This document shows positions 18,014 through 26,043 of a DNA stretch of 64,000 nt, piece after piece. The notes under the pieces are model-generated. The model worked only from the letters and a program-made list of their open reading frames with translations. It was not told the origin of the DNA and ran no database searches. Source of the stretch: Planctomycetota bacterium (GTDB lineage: Bacteria > Planctomycetota > J058 > JAJDCQ01); the NCBI GenBank assembly GCA_029260755.1, contig JAJDCQ010000135.1:35732-99731 (forward strand), written 5' to 3'. The translations under genes were made by a program, and so were the position numbers. Each line of letters begins with the position of its first letter. Position 1 is the first letter of the stretch.

Positions 18014-18127
18014 TCAGGCCCGCTCGATCAGGTCCCAGAGGTTGCCGTAGAGGTCGGCGAACACCGCGACCGTCCCGTACCGCTCACGAGGATGCGCCCG
18101 CGCGCGGGTCAGGTCATGATCGGAGGG
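18014..18127 (-). pseudogene. Remnant of a glyoxalase/VOC-family gene (C-terminal 37 codons)
   Basis: The minus strand has an in-frame stretch reading ...HPRERYGTVAVFADLYGNL followed by WDLIERA and a stop (TGA at 18014-18016). This is the typical last strand and helix of VOC/glyoxalase/bleomycin-resistance proteins (AVFADLYGNxWDLI). Nothing VOC-like continues upstream, where the divergent gene at 18129 begins. It therefore looks like the tail left after deletion or rearrangement. There is no start codon for it. Confidence 0.6.
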
Positions 18128-18128
18128 C

Positions 18129-19493
18129 GTGGATGAGACGATCCGAGAGCTACAGCGGCGCGCGCGCACGCTTCCGGGCGACGGGAACGCCGTCGGCCGG
18201 CTGCTCGAAGCGCTCGAGCGGGCCGACCGTCAGCGCGAGATGTTTCTGGAGGCCTGCCGCCTCGCGCGCGCCGGCTCGCCGCGGGCCGCGGAAGTGCGCG
18301 ACGGGTGGCTCCGGTGGAGCGGCGACGGGATCCCCGGCGGCAGCGAGAGGAGCCTCCGCAGCGCTCGGATCAATCTCGCGAGCCTCGTGCCGGACGAGGT
18401 CGACGATTCCTTTCGCCTGGCCCGGGCGAGCGCCTCCCGTCTCCTCGCGAGTCGGAGAAACGCCGACGCCGTCGCCGTCCTCGACCCCGTCGCCCTGACC
18501 GTCCTGTGGGCTCGCACCCTCGACGCGGAGACTCGGGTGCTCGGCCTCTGCGGGGACGACGTGGTCGTCCGAAACGCCGACGCCCTCGCGCTCCTCGACG
18601 GCGGTGACGGCTCGATCCTGGCTCGGGGCACCCTCGGCGACGACGTCGTGGGCATCGGCGGCGAGATCTCGAAGATCCGACTGATCGGTGACCGGGCGAT
18701 CGTCGTCGTCGAGGGAGGGGAGCCCGTTCCAGGCGCCAGACGCCTCGAGGCGGCCCTCCCCTCCTGGGCAACGACCAAGGCGAGGGCGACTGACCGACCC
18801 CACGGACGGGTCGCCTGCGTGGAGATCGGCGACCGCATCGGCAAGCTCGTGTGGGCCTGGGAGCTCGAGCAGTTCCGGCCCTGGAGGCACCCGAGGGCCG
18901 TCGTGACGGGCGACCGGATCCTCGTCGATCACGGCTCCGCCCACCTCACGGCGCTCGATCTCGGCGACGGCAGCCCATGCTACCACCGCGACATCCTCGG
19001 TCTCGAGCTCGAGCGGCGAGACCCCTGGCGGAAGTACCAGCTCGAGGTCGAGTGGCGGCGACCCGACGGGGTCGGCGACGCGCGCGAGGACGAGCTCGTA
19101 TCCGAGCTCCCGCTCCTCGGCGGCCCGGATCCATGCGACGTGGTTCCCGAGGCGACCGACTTCGACCGTCCCCGAGTCATCCTCGGACGAGACGACGCGA
19201 TCCGATGGCGCATCCCGATCACGCCGTCCGGCGACCTCTCGCTCGCCCGGGATTGCCTCTACCGAGCCGACGTCGAGCTCGATCGCGTCATCGTCGAGGC
19301 GCGTGAGCTCGACACCGGCGCGGTCCGCTTCCGCGAGCGGATCGCCCTGCCCGAGGTGCCCGGGGGATGCAGGGTCATGATGATCCCCTCCGAGGGAGGT
19401 CTCCTCGTCGTCGTCCAGGCGTGGCCATCGTCGAATCACCCGAGCAACCACCCCGATCCGCTTCGCGGGCTCCTCATCCGGATCGAGGCCTGA
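18129..19493 (+). CDS. Propeller-like protein with an N-terminal helical companion segment, paralogue 1
   Basis: A 454-aa protein of unknown function. Residues 1-62 are helical (MDETIRELQRRARTL, then a segment with REMFLEACRLARAG and AEVRDGWLRW); the rest is a series of short beta repeats of the kind VxVLDPVALTVLWARTL, resembling PQQ/WD-type propeller blades. There is no signal peptide or membrane segment, so a cytoplasmic scaffold or ligand-binding role is likely (inference). The N-terminal segment is clearly shared with the next gene, showing tandem duplication. The GTG start lies only two bases after GGAGGG, unusually tight, so the exact start is open. It is probably co-transcribed with the next gene, 4 bases downstream. 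Confidence 0.65.
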   Translation: MDETIRELQRRARTLPGDGNAVGRLLEALERADRQREMFLEACRLARAGSPRAAEVRDGWLRWSGDGIPGGSERSLRSARINLASLVPDEVDDSFRLARASASRLLASRRNADAVAVLDPVALTVLWARTLDAETRVLGLCGDDVVVRNADALALLDGGDGSILARGTLGDDVVGIGGEISKIRLIGDRAIVVVEGGEPVPGARRLEAALPSWATTKARATDRPHGRVACVEIGDRIGKLVWAWELEQFRPWRHPRAVVTGDRILVDHGSAHLTALDLGDGSPCYHRDILGLELERRDPWRKYQLEVEWRRPDGVGDAREDELVSELPLLGGPDPCDVVPEATDFDRPRVILGRDDAIRWRIPITPSGDLSLARDCLYRADVELDRVIVEARELDTGAVRFRERIALPEVPGGCRVMMIPSEGGLLVVVQAWPSSNHPSNHPDPLRGLLIRIEA

Positions 19494-19497
19494 GGCG

Positions 19498-20946
19498 GTG
19501 GACGAAGCGATCCGCGAGGCCCGCCGGGCCGCCCTGCGCGCGCCGGACGACGCCGACGCGACGGCGGGCTACCTCGACGCCTTCGCGCGCGGCCACGACC
19601 GGCGCGCGCTCTTCCTCGAGATCTGCCACCTCGCGCGGTCGGGCCTCGCCGAGGCGACCGCCCGGCGCGACGCGTGGGTCCTTTGGAGCGAGCACGGCGG
19701 CTCCGGGAGCCGGGCTCCGGCGCCGCCGAGCGAGCCGCCGCTGCGGGTCGCGCGGATCGCGGTCGGTCGGGAGGGGGCCCTGCGCGCGGCCACGGGCTCG
19801 ATCCTGATCGCGACGAACACCGAGGGCCGCATCGTCGGGATCGATCCGGCGACGCTCGAGGTCGCCTGGAGGCGCGAGCTCCACGGCGCCGCGCTGATCG
19901 GGCTTCGCGGCGACGACCCGGTCCTGCTCCAGCGACGGAGCTCGGCGCGCTCCGACCAGTCCGCCCGGGAGACGCTCGTCGTCCTCGACGGCGCGACCGG
20001 CGACGAGCGATGTCGGCGCCTCCTCGACCTCGGCGCCCCGGGGAGCCGCGTCGGCGGCCTGGCGGGCTGGGGCGACCGGCTCGTCGTCGTCATCCTCGCG
20101 CGCCGCGGGCCGCGCTATCCCCACGCGCCCGTGGACCTCCCGACGCGCTCGGAGATCCACCTCGCCCCGGTGTCGGCGCCGGCGTTCCCGGCCTGGGTCG
20201 CCGCCCTCGAGATCGGCGACGAGGAGCACTTCGGCGACGAGCTGTGGCGACGCTCGCTCTCGATCAACTCGCACCACCTCCCCCAGGCGGTCGTCTGCGG
20301 AGACACGGTCCTCGTCCGCCACGGCGAGGATGATCTCCACCGTCTCCGCCTGGCCGATGGCGAGATCCTCGGCGCCCACCGGGTCGCCCTCTCCTTCGGG
20401 GGCCTCACCTCGACCGCCCGGGTCCACGCCGACGGAGTCGCCTGGTGCGACGCCGAGGGCATCGCCGTCGTCGACGCGGCGACCGGAGCGCGCCGGGACT
20501 CCCGCAAGCAGCCCGCCCTCACAGCGGTCGACCCGTTCGCGCAACCGCAGGTGGCGATCGCCGGCGACCGCCTCGCCGCCCTCCAGCGCCTCGGCGCCCT
20601 CGACGCGCCCGGCCTGCTCTCGCTCGTCCCGCTCGACGCCCTCCGCGACGGCGCGCCCCTCGAGGACGTCGCCCGCTGGCTCCACCCGATCCCGGCGGAC
20701 GGACCGACGACCGTCTCGCTCGCCGGCGACGTCGTCTGGGTCGCCTACGCGGCCCTCGATGGCGGACTGACGGTCGAGGCGCGCGAGCTCGACGACGGAC
20801 GCGTCCGCCTGCGTCTCGCCCCGCCGCTGGCGGAGTCGCCCCGGATCCACCCGCGCTCGCGCCTCACCGTCATCCCCGAGGACCGCGGCGCCCTCGTCGT
20901 CGTCGCGCCGCCCGAGGGCGCCTGGCACCTCGTTCGAATCGGCTGA
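19498..20946 (+). CDS. Propeller-like protein with an N-terminal helical companion segment, paralogue 2
   Basis: A 482-aa protein, paralogous to the one ending 4 bases upstream. Residues 1-65 (MDEAIREARRAALRAPDDAD, then RALFLEICHLARSGLAEATARRDAWVLW) align well with the first 62 residues of that protein. The body has repeated blades (RIVGIDPATLEVAWRREL, LVVLDGATGDERCRRLL, GIAVVDAATGARRDS), a PQQ-propeller-like pattern in which each blade compares or stores a value. No signal peptide is present. The GTG start is chosen because it directly follows the upstream stop and preserves the shared N terminus. The function is unknown; the pair plus a third copy at 24747 suggest a family specific to this lineage. 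Confidence 0.68.
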   Translation: MDEAIREARRAALRAPDDADATAGYLDAFARGHDRRALFLEICHLARSGLAEATARRDAWVLWSEHGGSGSRAPAPPSEPPLRVARIAVGREGALRAATGSILIATNTEGRIVGIDPATLEVAWRRELHGAALIGLRGDDPVLLQRRSSARSDQSARETLVVLDGATGDERCRRLLDLGAPGSRVGGLAGWGDRLVVVILARRGPRYPHAPVDLPTRSEIHLAPVSAPAFPAWVAALEIGDEEHFGDELWRRSLSINSHHLPQAVVCGDTVLVRHGEDDLHRLRLADGEILGAHRVALSFGGLTSTARVHADGVAWCDAEGIAVVDAATGARRDSRKQPALTAVDPFAQPQVAIAGDRLAALQRLGALDAPGLLSLVPLDALRDGAPLEDVARWLHPIPADGPTTVSLAGDVVWVAYAALDGGLTVEARELDDGRVRLRLAPPLAESPRIHPRSRLTVIPEDRGALVVVAPPEGAWHLVRIG

Positions 20947-21048
20947 GCCCCCGCCGCCGGCGTTGCGCCGGCTCGCCACCGCTGCGATGCTCGCCGCCTC
21001 GCGGAAGACCCGCGACCGCCCCAGCCGTCCTCGAGGAGAGCTCCCCCG

Positions 21049-21969
21049 ATGCGCCTGATCGTCCCCGCTGGCCTGCTCGCCGCCAACGTCGCCGTCGCCG
21101 TCGGCCTCGTCTTCATCGCCCCCGCGCCGAGGGCGTCCGCCCGCGGCATGGCGGTCGAGACGGTCGCCGTCGCCGATGGGATCTCGATGCTCAAGGGCCG
21201 CGGCGGCAACGTCGGCGTGCTCGTCGGCGATGACGGCGTCCTCATCATCGATGATCAGTACGCCCCATCATCGAAGGACATCATCGCGGCGGTCGGCGCG
21301 CTGTCCGAGCAGTCGATCCGCATGGTCGTGAACACCCACTGGCACGGCGACCACGTCGGCGGCAACGAGAACATGGCGAAGGACGGCGCGACGATCGTCG
21401 CCCACGAGAACGTCCACGCGCGGATGAGCTCGGAGCAGACGATCGCCGCGTTCGGTCGCAAGGTGCCCGCGAGCCCCGAGATCGCCCGGCCCGATGTGAC
21501 CTACGGCGACGACGGACTGACGCTCCACTGGGGCGGCCAGACGATCCGGGTGCAGCACCCCAAGAGCGCCCACACCGACGGCGACTCGATCCTCGTCTTC
21601 GAGGAGGCGAACGTCCTGCATCTGGGCGACACCTTCTTCAACGGCACCTACCCGTTCATCGACGCGAGCAGCGGCGGCTCGATCGACGGCATGATCGCCG
21701 CGGCAGCGAAGGCGCTCGAGATCGCCGGCCCCGAGACCAAGATCATCCCCGGCCACGGCGACCTCTCGAACGAAAACGAGCTCCAGGCCTACCACGACAT
21801 GCTCGTCGCCGTCCGCGGCGCGATCGCGAAGCTCGTCGACGCCGGCAAGAGCATCGACGAGATCGTCGCGGCCAAGCCGACGGCCGAGTGGGACGAGCAG
21901 TGGGGCGGCGGCTTCATGAAGGCCGACATGTTCACGAAGATCGTCGCGGGCACCCTCGGCGCGAAGTAG
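21049..21969 (+). CDS. Exported metallo-beta-lactamase-fold hydrolase
   Basis: A 306-aa protein. Residues 1-32 form a signal peptide ending ASARG. The metal-binding set is complete: HWHGDH at 97-102 (His97, His99, Asp101, His102), His175 in SAHTDGD, Asp194 in LHLGDTF and His236 in PGHG. The THWHGDHVGGN context and the SAHTDGD loop resemble the quinoprotein-relay/subclass-B1-like group of periplasmic MBL-fold enzymes rather than glyoxalase II or RNase Z. The substrate is unknown; beta-lactam hydrolysis should not be assumed. It is transcribed alone, following the propeller pair after about 100 bases that include a small GCCGGC hairpin (20956-20972). Confidence 0.85.
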   Translation: MRLIVPAGLLAANVAVAVGLVFIAPAPRASARGMAVETVAVADGISMLKGRGGNVGVLVGDDGVLIIDDQYAPSSKDIIAAVGALSEQSIRMVVNTHWHGDHVGGNENMAKDGATIVAHENVHARMSSEQTIAAFGRKVPASPEIARPDVTYGDDGLTLHWGGQTIRVQHPKSAHTDGDSILVFEEANVLHLGDTFFNGTYPFIDASSGGSIDGMIAAAAKALEIAGPETKIIPGHGDLSNENELQAYHDMLVAVRGAIAKLVDAGKSIDEIVAAKPTAEWDEQWGGGFMKADMFTKIVAGTLGAK

Positions 21970-22008
21970 CGCGCCGCCCCGTCCCCCGAGACGAGAGGCG
22001 GCCGGCCG

Positions 22009-22122
22009 TCACGGCTCGGCCCCGAGGGACCGGTCCGCGACGACCGGCGCGCCCACCCCGACCGCCGGGGCGTCGAAGGGCGCGGTCGCCTGCGTCGACT
22101 CGCCGCGCCGTGAGGAGTCCAT
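22009..22122 (-). CDS. Possible small protein of 37 aa, coupled to the gene before it
   Basis: An ATG directly abuts the stop codon of the exported-protein gene (TAGATG), and a frame of 37 codons follows with G or C at nearly every third position, as in real genes of this genome. The predicted peptide starts MDSSRRGESTQATAPFDAPA and contains VGVGAPVVADRS. It has no signal peptide and no recognisable domain. Adjacent stop and start suggest translational coupling. High GC alone can create such frames, so this stays tentative. Confidence 0.3.
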   Translation of the reverse strand: MDSSRRGESTQATAPFDAPAVGVGAPVVADRSLGAEP

Positions 22123-22836
22123 CTAGTCGTCGAGGGTGACGTCCTCGTCCTTGATCATCCGCACGACCGAGACGGTCATGCTGCCCTTGCCGACGGTCGC
22201 CCGGGCGAGGGCGGTGCCGGCGTCGGCCGAGGCGCCGAGGTTGATCCGCGCCTGCACCTCGATCACGTGGACGCCGGTTCCCACGTCCTCGAGGATGAAG
22301 TTGAACGAGTTGGCCGCCATCGTGTCCTGGATCAGCTCGACCTCCTCGGGCCGGAGGAGCGACTCGTCGATGATGACCGCGCCGGTGTCCGGGTCGACGC
22401 TGAGCGCGCCATCGAGGAGGCCCTGGAACGTCGCGGAGAGCTGCTGGTTCCGGCGCGAGAAGACGACCTTGCCGGGGTGCGCCTCGCGCCCATCGACGAG
22501 GACACGCACCTCGACGCTCGCCTCGGCCGTCGCGCTGTCTCGGTTGCCCCCCTTGCTCCTCGCGAGCGTCTGGGTGTAGAGGCCGGCCTCGAGCGAGACG
22601 GTCACGACGAGGTCCTTCTGGCTCGGCGTGCGGATCCGGTTGCTCAGGATCGTCCCCCAGTCGCCCTTGCTCTCGCCGGCGGTCGTCGGGCCGCTCACCA
22701 GGTTGATGTCGCCGACCTTGGCCGTCGCCTTCGCCGACGGTTGATTGTCGTTCGCGACGGCCGGGGCCGCGAGGCCCACCGCGCCGATGAAGAGAGCCAT
22801 CCCCGAGATGGCCACGATCGCACTCGTCCGCTGCAT
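22123..22836 (-). CDS. Exported protein of unknown function
   Basis: A 237-aa protein with a clear signal peptide (MQRTSAIVAISGMALFIGAV, cleavage after AVA near residue 28). The mature part is beta-rich and acidic, without Cys, and contains DLVVTVSLEAGLYTQTL, a VRVLVDGREAHPGKVVFSRR strand pair and VHVIEVQARINLG, which together suggest a beta-sandwich; I do not recognise the family. The ATG at 22836 was chosen because AGGAG lies 7 bases upstream and it begins the signal peptide; the longer frame adds only Arg-rich sequence. It is divergent from the flavoprotein gene and followed directly by a possible small reading frame. Confidence 0.72.
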   Translation of the reverse strand: MQRTSAIVAISGMALFIGAVGLAAPAVANDNQPSAKATAKVGDINLVSGPTTAGESKGDWGTILSNRIRTPSQKDLVVTVSLEAGLYTQTLARSKGGNRDSATAEASVEVRVLVDGREAHPGKVVFSRRNQQLSATFQGLLDGALSVDPDTGAVIIDESLLRPEEVELIQDTMAANSFNFILEDVGTGVHVIEVQARINLGASADAGTALARATVGKGSMTVSVVRMIKDEDVTLDD

Positions 22837-23181
22837 GACTGTTCTCCTGCGTCTCGCCGTCCGCCGAACCCCGCGCTCGCGCGCCGCTGCCCCCAGGACC
22901 GACAAGGCAAACACCGGTCCACACGGCCCGGCGGACGGTCGGCGCGATCGAGGAACACGTCCAGGGAGCCACGAGAGGGCCGCTCACGCCGGATTCGTGA
23001 TTCCGTGCTCGGTCGTCGAACCGGCGCCCTCGACGCCGGGCGATCCCCGCGTGCGCAACGCAAACGAGAACGAGGGTCGCGGAGCCCTGAAGAAAATGGG
23101 GCAAGCCGACGAGGGTTTCGCGCGAACGGAAGGGCCGGTTAAGCTCGGCCGTCCCTCTCGAGGCTCCGGAGCTCGAACGCC
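22837..23181. other. Divergent intergenic region, no gene seen
   Basis: 345 bases between divergent genes. No coding signal is convincing. The right half contains an A-rich patch (GAAGAAAATGGGGC near 23090) and GGTTAAGCT near 23140, so a promoter for the flavoprotein gene may lie there, but no clear -35/-10 pair was found. Confidence 0.4.
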
Positions 23182-24750
23182 ATGCCGCATCCGCTGATCA
23201 TCGTCGCCGCCGTCCTCGGTGGCCTGCTGGCGCTGGTGGTCATCTACGACCTCTTCCAGCGCAGCCACGCGATCCTCAGGAACTTCCCGATCATCGGGCA
23301 CTTCCGCTACATGCTCGAGACGATCGGGCCGGAGCTGCGGCAGTACATCGTCACGAGCAACGACGAGGAGCGCCCGTTCAGCCGCGACGAGCGGACGTGG
23401 ATCTACACGAGCAGCAAGAAGAAGAACAACTACTTCGGCTTCGGCACCGACAACGAGCTCGAGCGGCAGAACAACTACCTCGTCTTCAAGCAGGCGGCCT
23501 TCCCCTATCGCGAGCCCGAGGCCGGCGAGCCGGGCGCGGGCCCCGACTACGACATCCCGTGCGCCAAGGTGCTCGGCGCCGCCCGCGGCCGGAAGAAGGC
23601 GTTCCGACCCAGCAGCATCGTCAACGTCAGCGCGATGAGCTACGGCTCGCTCTCGCGGAACGCGATCGAGGCGATCAACCGCGGGGCGGCGCTCTGCCAC
23701 TGTCTCCACAACACGGGCGAGGGCGGCGTCGCTCCCTATCACAAGCTCGGCGGCGACCTGATCTGGCAGCTCGGGACCGGCTACTACGGCGCGCGGACCG
23801 ACGACGGTCGGCTCGACATGAAGAAGCTCATCGATGAGTGTGCCGCCACGCCCGCCATCAAAGCCATCGAGGTGAAGCTGAGCCAGGGCGCCAAGCCCGG
23901 CCTCGGCGGCGTCCTCCCCGGCAAGAAGGTGACGGCGGAGATCTCTCGGATCCGCGGCATCCCGGTCGGGAAGGACTGCCTCAGCCCGAACCGGCACCGC
24001 GAGTTCGACTCGGTCGACGGCATGCTCGACCTGGTGGAGAAGATCGCCGAGGAGACCGGGCTGCCCGTCGGAATCAAGAGCGCCGTCGGCGAGATCGCCT
24101 TCTGGGAGGAGCTCGCGACCCTGATGGCGAAGGGCGACCGCGGCGTCGACTACATCGCCGTCGACGGCGGCGAGGGCGGGACGGGCGCGGCGCCGCTCGT
24201 CTTCTCCGACCACGTCGCCCTGCCGTTCAAGATCGGCATGGGGCGGGTCTACCGCGTGTTCGCCGAAGAGGGCGTCCACGAGAGCGTCGTCTTCGCCGGC
24301 GCCGGCAAGCTCGGCCTGCCCGAGTCGGCCATGTTCGGCTTCGCCCTGGGCTGCGACATGATCCAGGTCGCCCGCGAGGCGATGATGGCGATCGGCTGCA
24401 TCCAGGCGCAGCGCTGCCACACCGGCCACTGCCCCGCCGGCGTCGCCACCCAGAACCGCTGGCTCATGCGCGGCCTCGACCCGACCCTCAAGTCGGCCCG
24501 GCTCGCCAACTACGTCAAGGTCCTCCGCAAGGAGATCCTCTGGCTCTCGCGAGCGTGCGGCGTCGTGCACCCCGCCCTCTTCTCCGCCGACCACATCGAG
24601 ATCCTCGACGGCCGCTTCGGCGCGACCGGCTTCTCGGAGGTCTTCGGCTACGAGCCCGGCTGGGGGCTCCCGAGCGAAAAGGATCGGGCCGAGATCGAGC
24701 GGATCATGACGTCCAAGACCGAGGAGCCAGCCGCCGCGGCGGCGTCGTGA
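23182..24750 (+). CDS. Membrane-anchored FMN-binding glutamate-synthase-like protein
   Basis: A 522-aa protein. One N-terminal membrane helix (about residues 4-22) is followed by a region of about 100 residues and then the FMN/3Fe-4S domain of glutamate synthase (about 140-480). Visible motifs are NVSAMSYGSLSRNAI, HNTGEGGV, QGAKPGLGG, IAVDGGEGGTGAAP and the cluster ligands Cys406, Cys412 and Cys417 (GCIQAQRCHTGHCPAGVATQ). The glutaminase domain is missing, so it is not a complete GltB; it belongs to the FMN-binding glutamate synthase family, whose true reactions are mostly unknown. The helix would place it on the inner face of the membrane. The last 4 bases overlap the next gene, so the two products are probably made together. 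Confidence 0.88.
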   Translation: MPHPLIIVAAVLGGLLALVVIYDLFQRSHAILRNFPIIGHFRYMLETIGPELRQYIVTSNDEERPFSRDERTWIYTSSKKKNNYFGFGTDNELERQNNYLVFKQAAFPYREPEAGEPGAGPDYDIPCAKVLGAARGRKKAFRPSSIVNVSAMSYGSLSRNAIEAINRGAALCHCLHNTGEGGVAPYHKLGGDLIWQLGTGYYGARTDDGRLDMKKLIDECAATPAIKAIEVKLSQGAKPGLGGVLPGKKVTAEISRIRGIPVGKDCLSPNRHREFDSVDGMLDLVEKIAEETGLPVGIKSAVGEIAFWEELATLMAKGDRGVDYIAVDGGEGGTGAAPLVFSDHVALPFKIGMGRVYRVFAEEGVHESVVFAGAGKLGLPESAMFGFALGCDMIQVAREAMMAIGCIQAQRCHTGHCPAGVATQNRWLMRGLDPTLKSARLANYVKVLRKEILWLSRACGVVHPALFSADHIEILDGRFGATGFSEVFGYEPGWGLPSEKDRAEIERIMTSKTEEPAAAAAS

Positions 24751-26033
24751 TCGACGACGACCTGCGCGAGCTGGAACGCCGGGCGCGCGCGAGCTCGGAC
24801 CCGGCCGACTGCCTCGCCGCGGCGGAGGCGCTCCGGCGCGCCGGTCGAGCCGACGACGTCCTCGACGTGCTGCGGCCGGCCGCCGCCGAGCCGGCGGTGC
24901 GGGCCGAGCTGGCGAAGATGCCGGCGTGGACGCACCAGGACGGCGACGCCGGCGCGACGCGCTGGCTCGATGTCCCGCCGATTCGGTCAATGCCCCGCCT
25001 TCGCTGGACGCACCGAGCTCGGTCCATGTCGGCCATCTCGGGGGGGCTGCTCGCCGGCCCGCTCGGCGTCGCGGTTCCTGGTCACTCCGGGACGATCCTC
25101 GACCCCGGGACGCTGCTCGCCACCGTCGTTCTCGACCCGGACACGGGCGAGGAACGGTCGCGCCTCCGCGGACTCCCGATCCTGATCGCCGACGGCGGCG
25201 TCGTCCGGGGGAGCTTCCCGATCCGCTCGCTCTCTTCGGGCGACCTCCTCGACGGAGGCGAGCTCTGGTCGATCGGGATCGGCCCGCCTTCCCTGGGGCA
25301 CCTGACGATCGGCCACGTCGAGAGCCGGCTCATCGTCAGTGTCACCCGTGCCACCGAAGGACATGTCGAGATCTTCGACTGGCCCGATCCGATGCAGCGA
25401 CCGCGCCGGACCGCTCGCTTCGAGGAGCTCAGTCTCCCCGGCGATCCCGTCCGGCGAGGGCTCCAAGACGAGCGGCCGATCCTCCCCGACCCGAGCTGCT
25501 TCGCGGTCGTCGTCGGGAGTGAGCTCGATGGAGATCGGCACGGCGTGCTCATCGACGCCGCCTCGAACGAGGCGCGCTGGACGTTCGCGGGGGTTCCGGT
25601 CGCCGGTGACGGCGACGACCTCCTCATCCTCGGCCGATCCGGCCATCGCCTCCGGGCGCTCGACGGGGCGACCCGTTGGGTGGCGTCGCGCCAGATCGGG
25701 CCGGCGACGCGAATCCTCGCCTCCGACTGGGTCCAGATCGGAGGCGACGAGCGGGGTCGTCTCATCCTCGATCGCGCGACGGGAGAGCTTCGGGCGGCGA
25801 TCTCGGGGCGAGAGGCGACGAGCCTCGAAGCGGCCGCCCGGAACGTGATCTACGGCTACGACGAGGCGTCGCGGCCCGCGTCGATCACGGCCGTAACCTC
25901 GGATGGCGAGCTCCTCTGGCGCTTCCCGCTCGAGGACGAGCTCGTGGGCGAGCTCATCGCGCTCGTCCCCGCGAGCGGACGTATCTACGGGGCGAACCGC
26001 GGTCGCGTCGTCTTCTGCCTCGAGGAGAGCTGA
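24747..26033 (+). CDS. Propeller-like protein with an N-terminal helical companion segment, paralogue 3
   Basis: A 428-aa protein. The GTG start overlaps the preceding stop (GTGA), which strongly supports both the start and translational coupling with the flavoprotein. Residues 1-60 (MIDDDLRELERRARASSDPA, then CLAAAEALRRAGRADDVLDVL) are helical and related in form to the start of the proteins at 18129 and 19498. The rest is propeller-like, with blades such as ILIADGGVVRGSF, HRLRALDGATRWVASRQ and RGRLILDRATGELRAAIS. No export signal is present. Function is unknown; pairing with a redox enzyme suggests an accessory or docking role (inference). An alternative is a cytoplasmic PQQ-binding protein, but no catalytic residues of quinoproteins are apparent. 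Confidence 0.65.
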   Translation: MIDDDLRELERRARASSDPADCLAAAEALRRAGRADDVLDVLRPAAAEPAVRAELAKMPAWTHQDGDAGATRWLDVPPIRSMPRLRWTHRARSMSAISGGLLAGPLGVAVPGHSGTILDPGTLLATVVLDPDTGEERSRLRGLPILIADGGVVRGSFPIRSLSSGDLLDGGELWSIGIGPPSLGHLTIGHVESRLIVSVTRATEGHVEIFDWPDPMQRPRRTARFEELSLPGDPVRRGLQDERPILPDPSCFAVVVGSELDGDRHGVLIDAASNEARWTFAGVPVAGDGDDLLILGRSGHRLRALDGATRWVASRQIGPATRILASDWVQIGGDERGRLILDRATGELRAAISGREATSLEAAARNVIYGYDEASRPASITAVTSDGELLWRFPLEDELVGELIALVPASGRIYGANRGRVVFCLEES

Positions 26034-26043
26034 GCGAGGTCGC

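Noticed and set aside
15223..18498. A plus-strand frame of 1091 codons overlapping the fused sigma gene
   Set aside because: The translation is Arg/Pro-rich low complexity; the other frame encodes sigma regions and repeat modules.
21049..21969. Beta-lactam resistance gene
   Set aside because: The metal site is that of the general MBL fold and the flanking motifs fit other exported hydrolases; the fold alone does not imply resistance.
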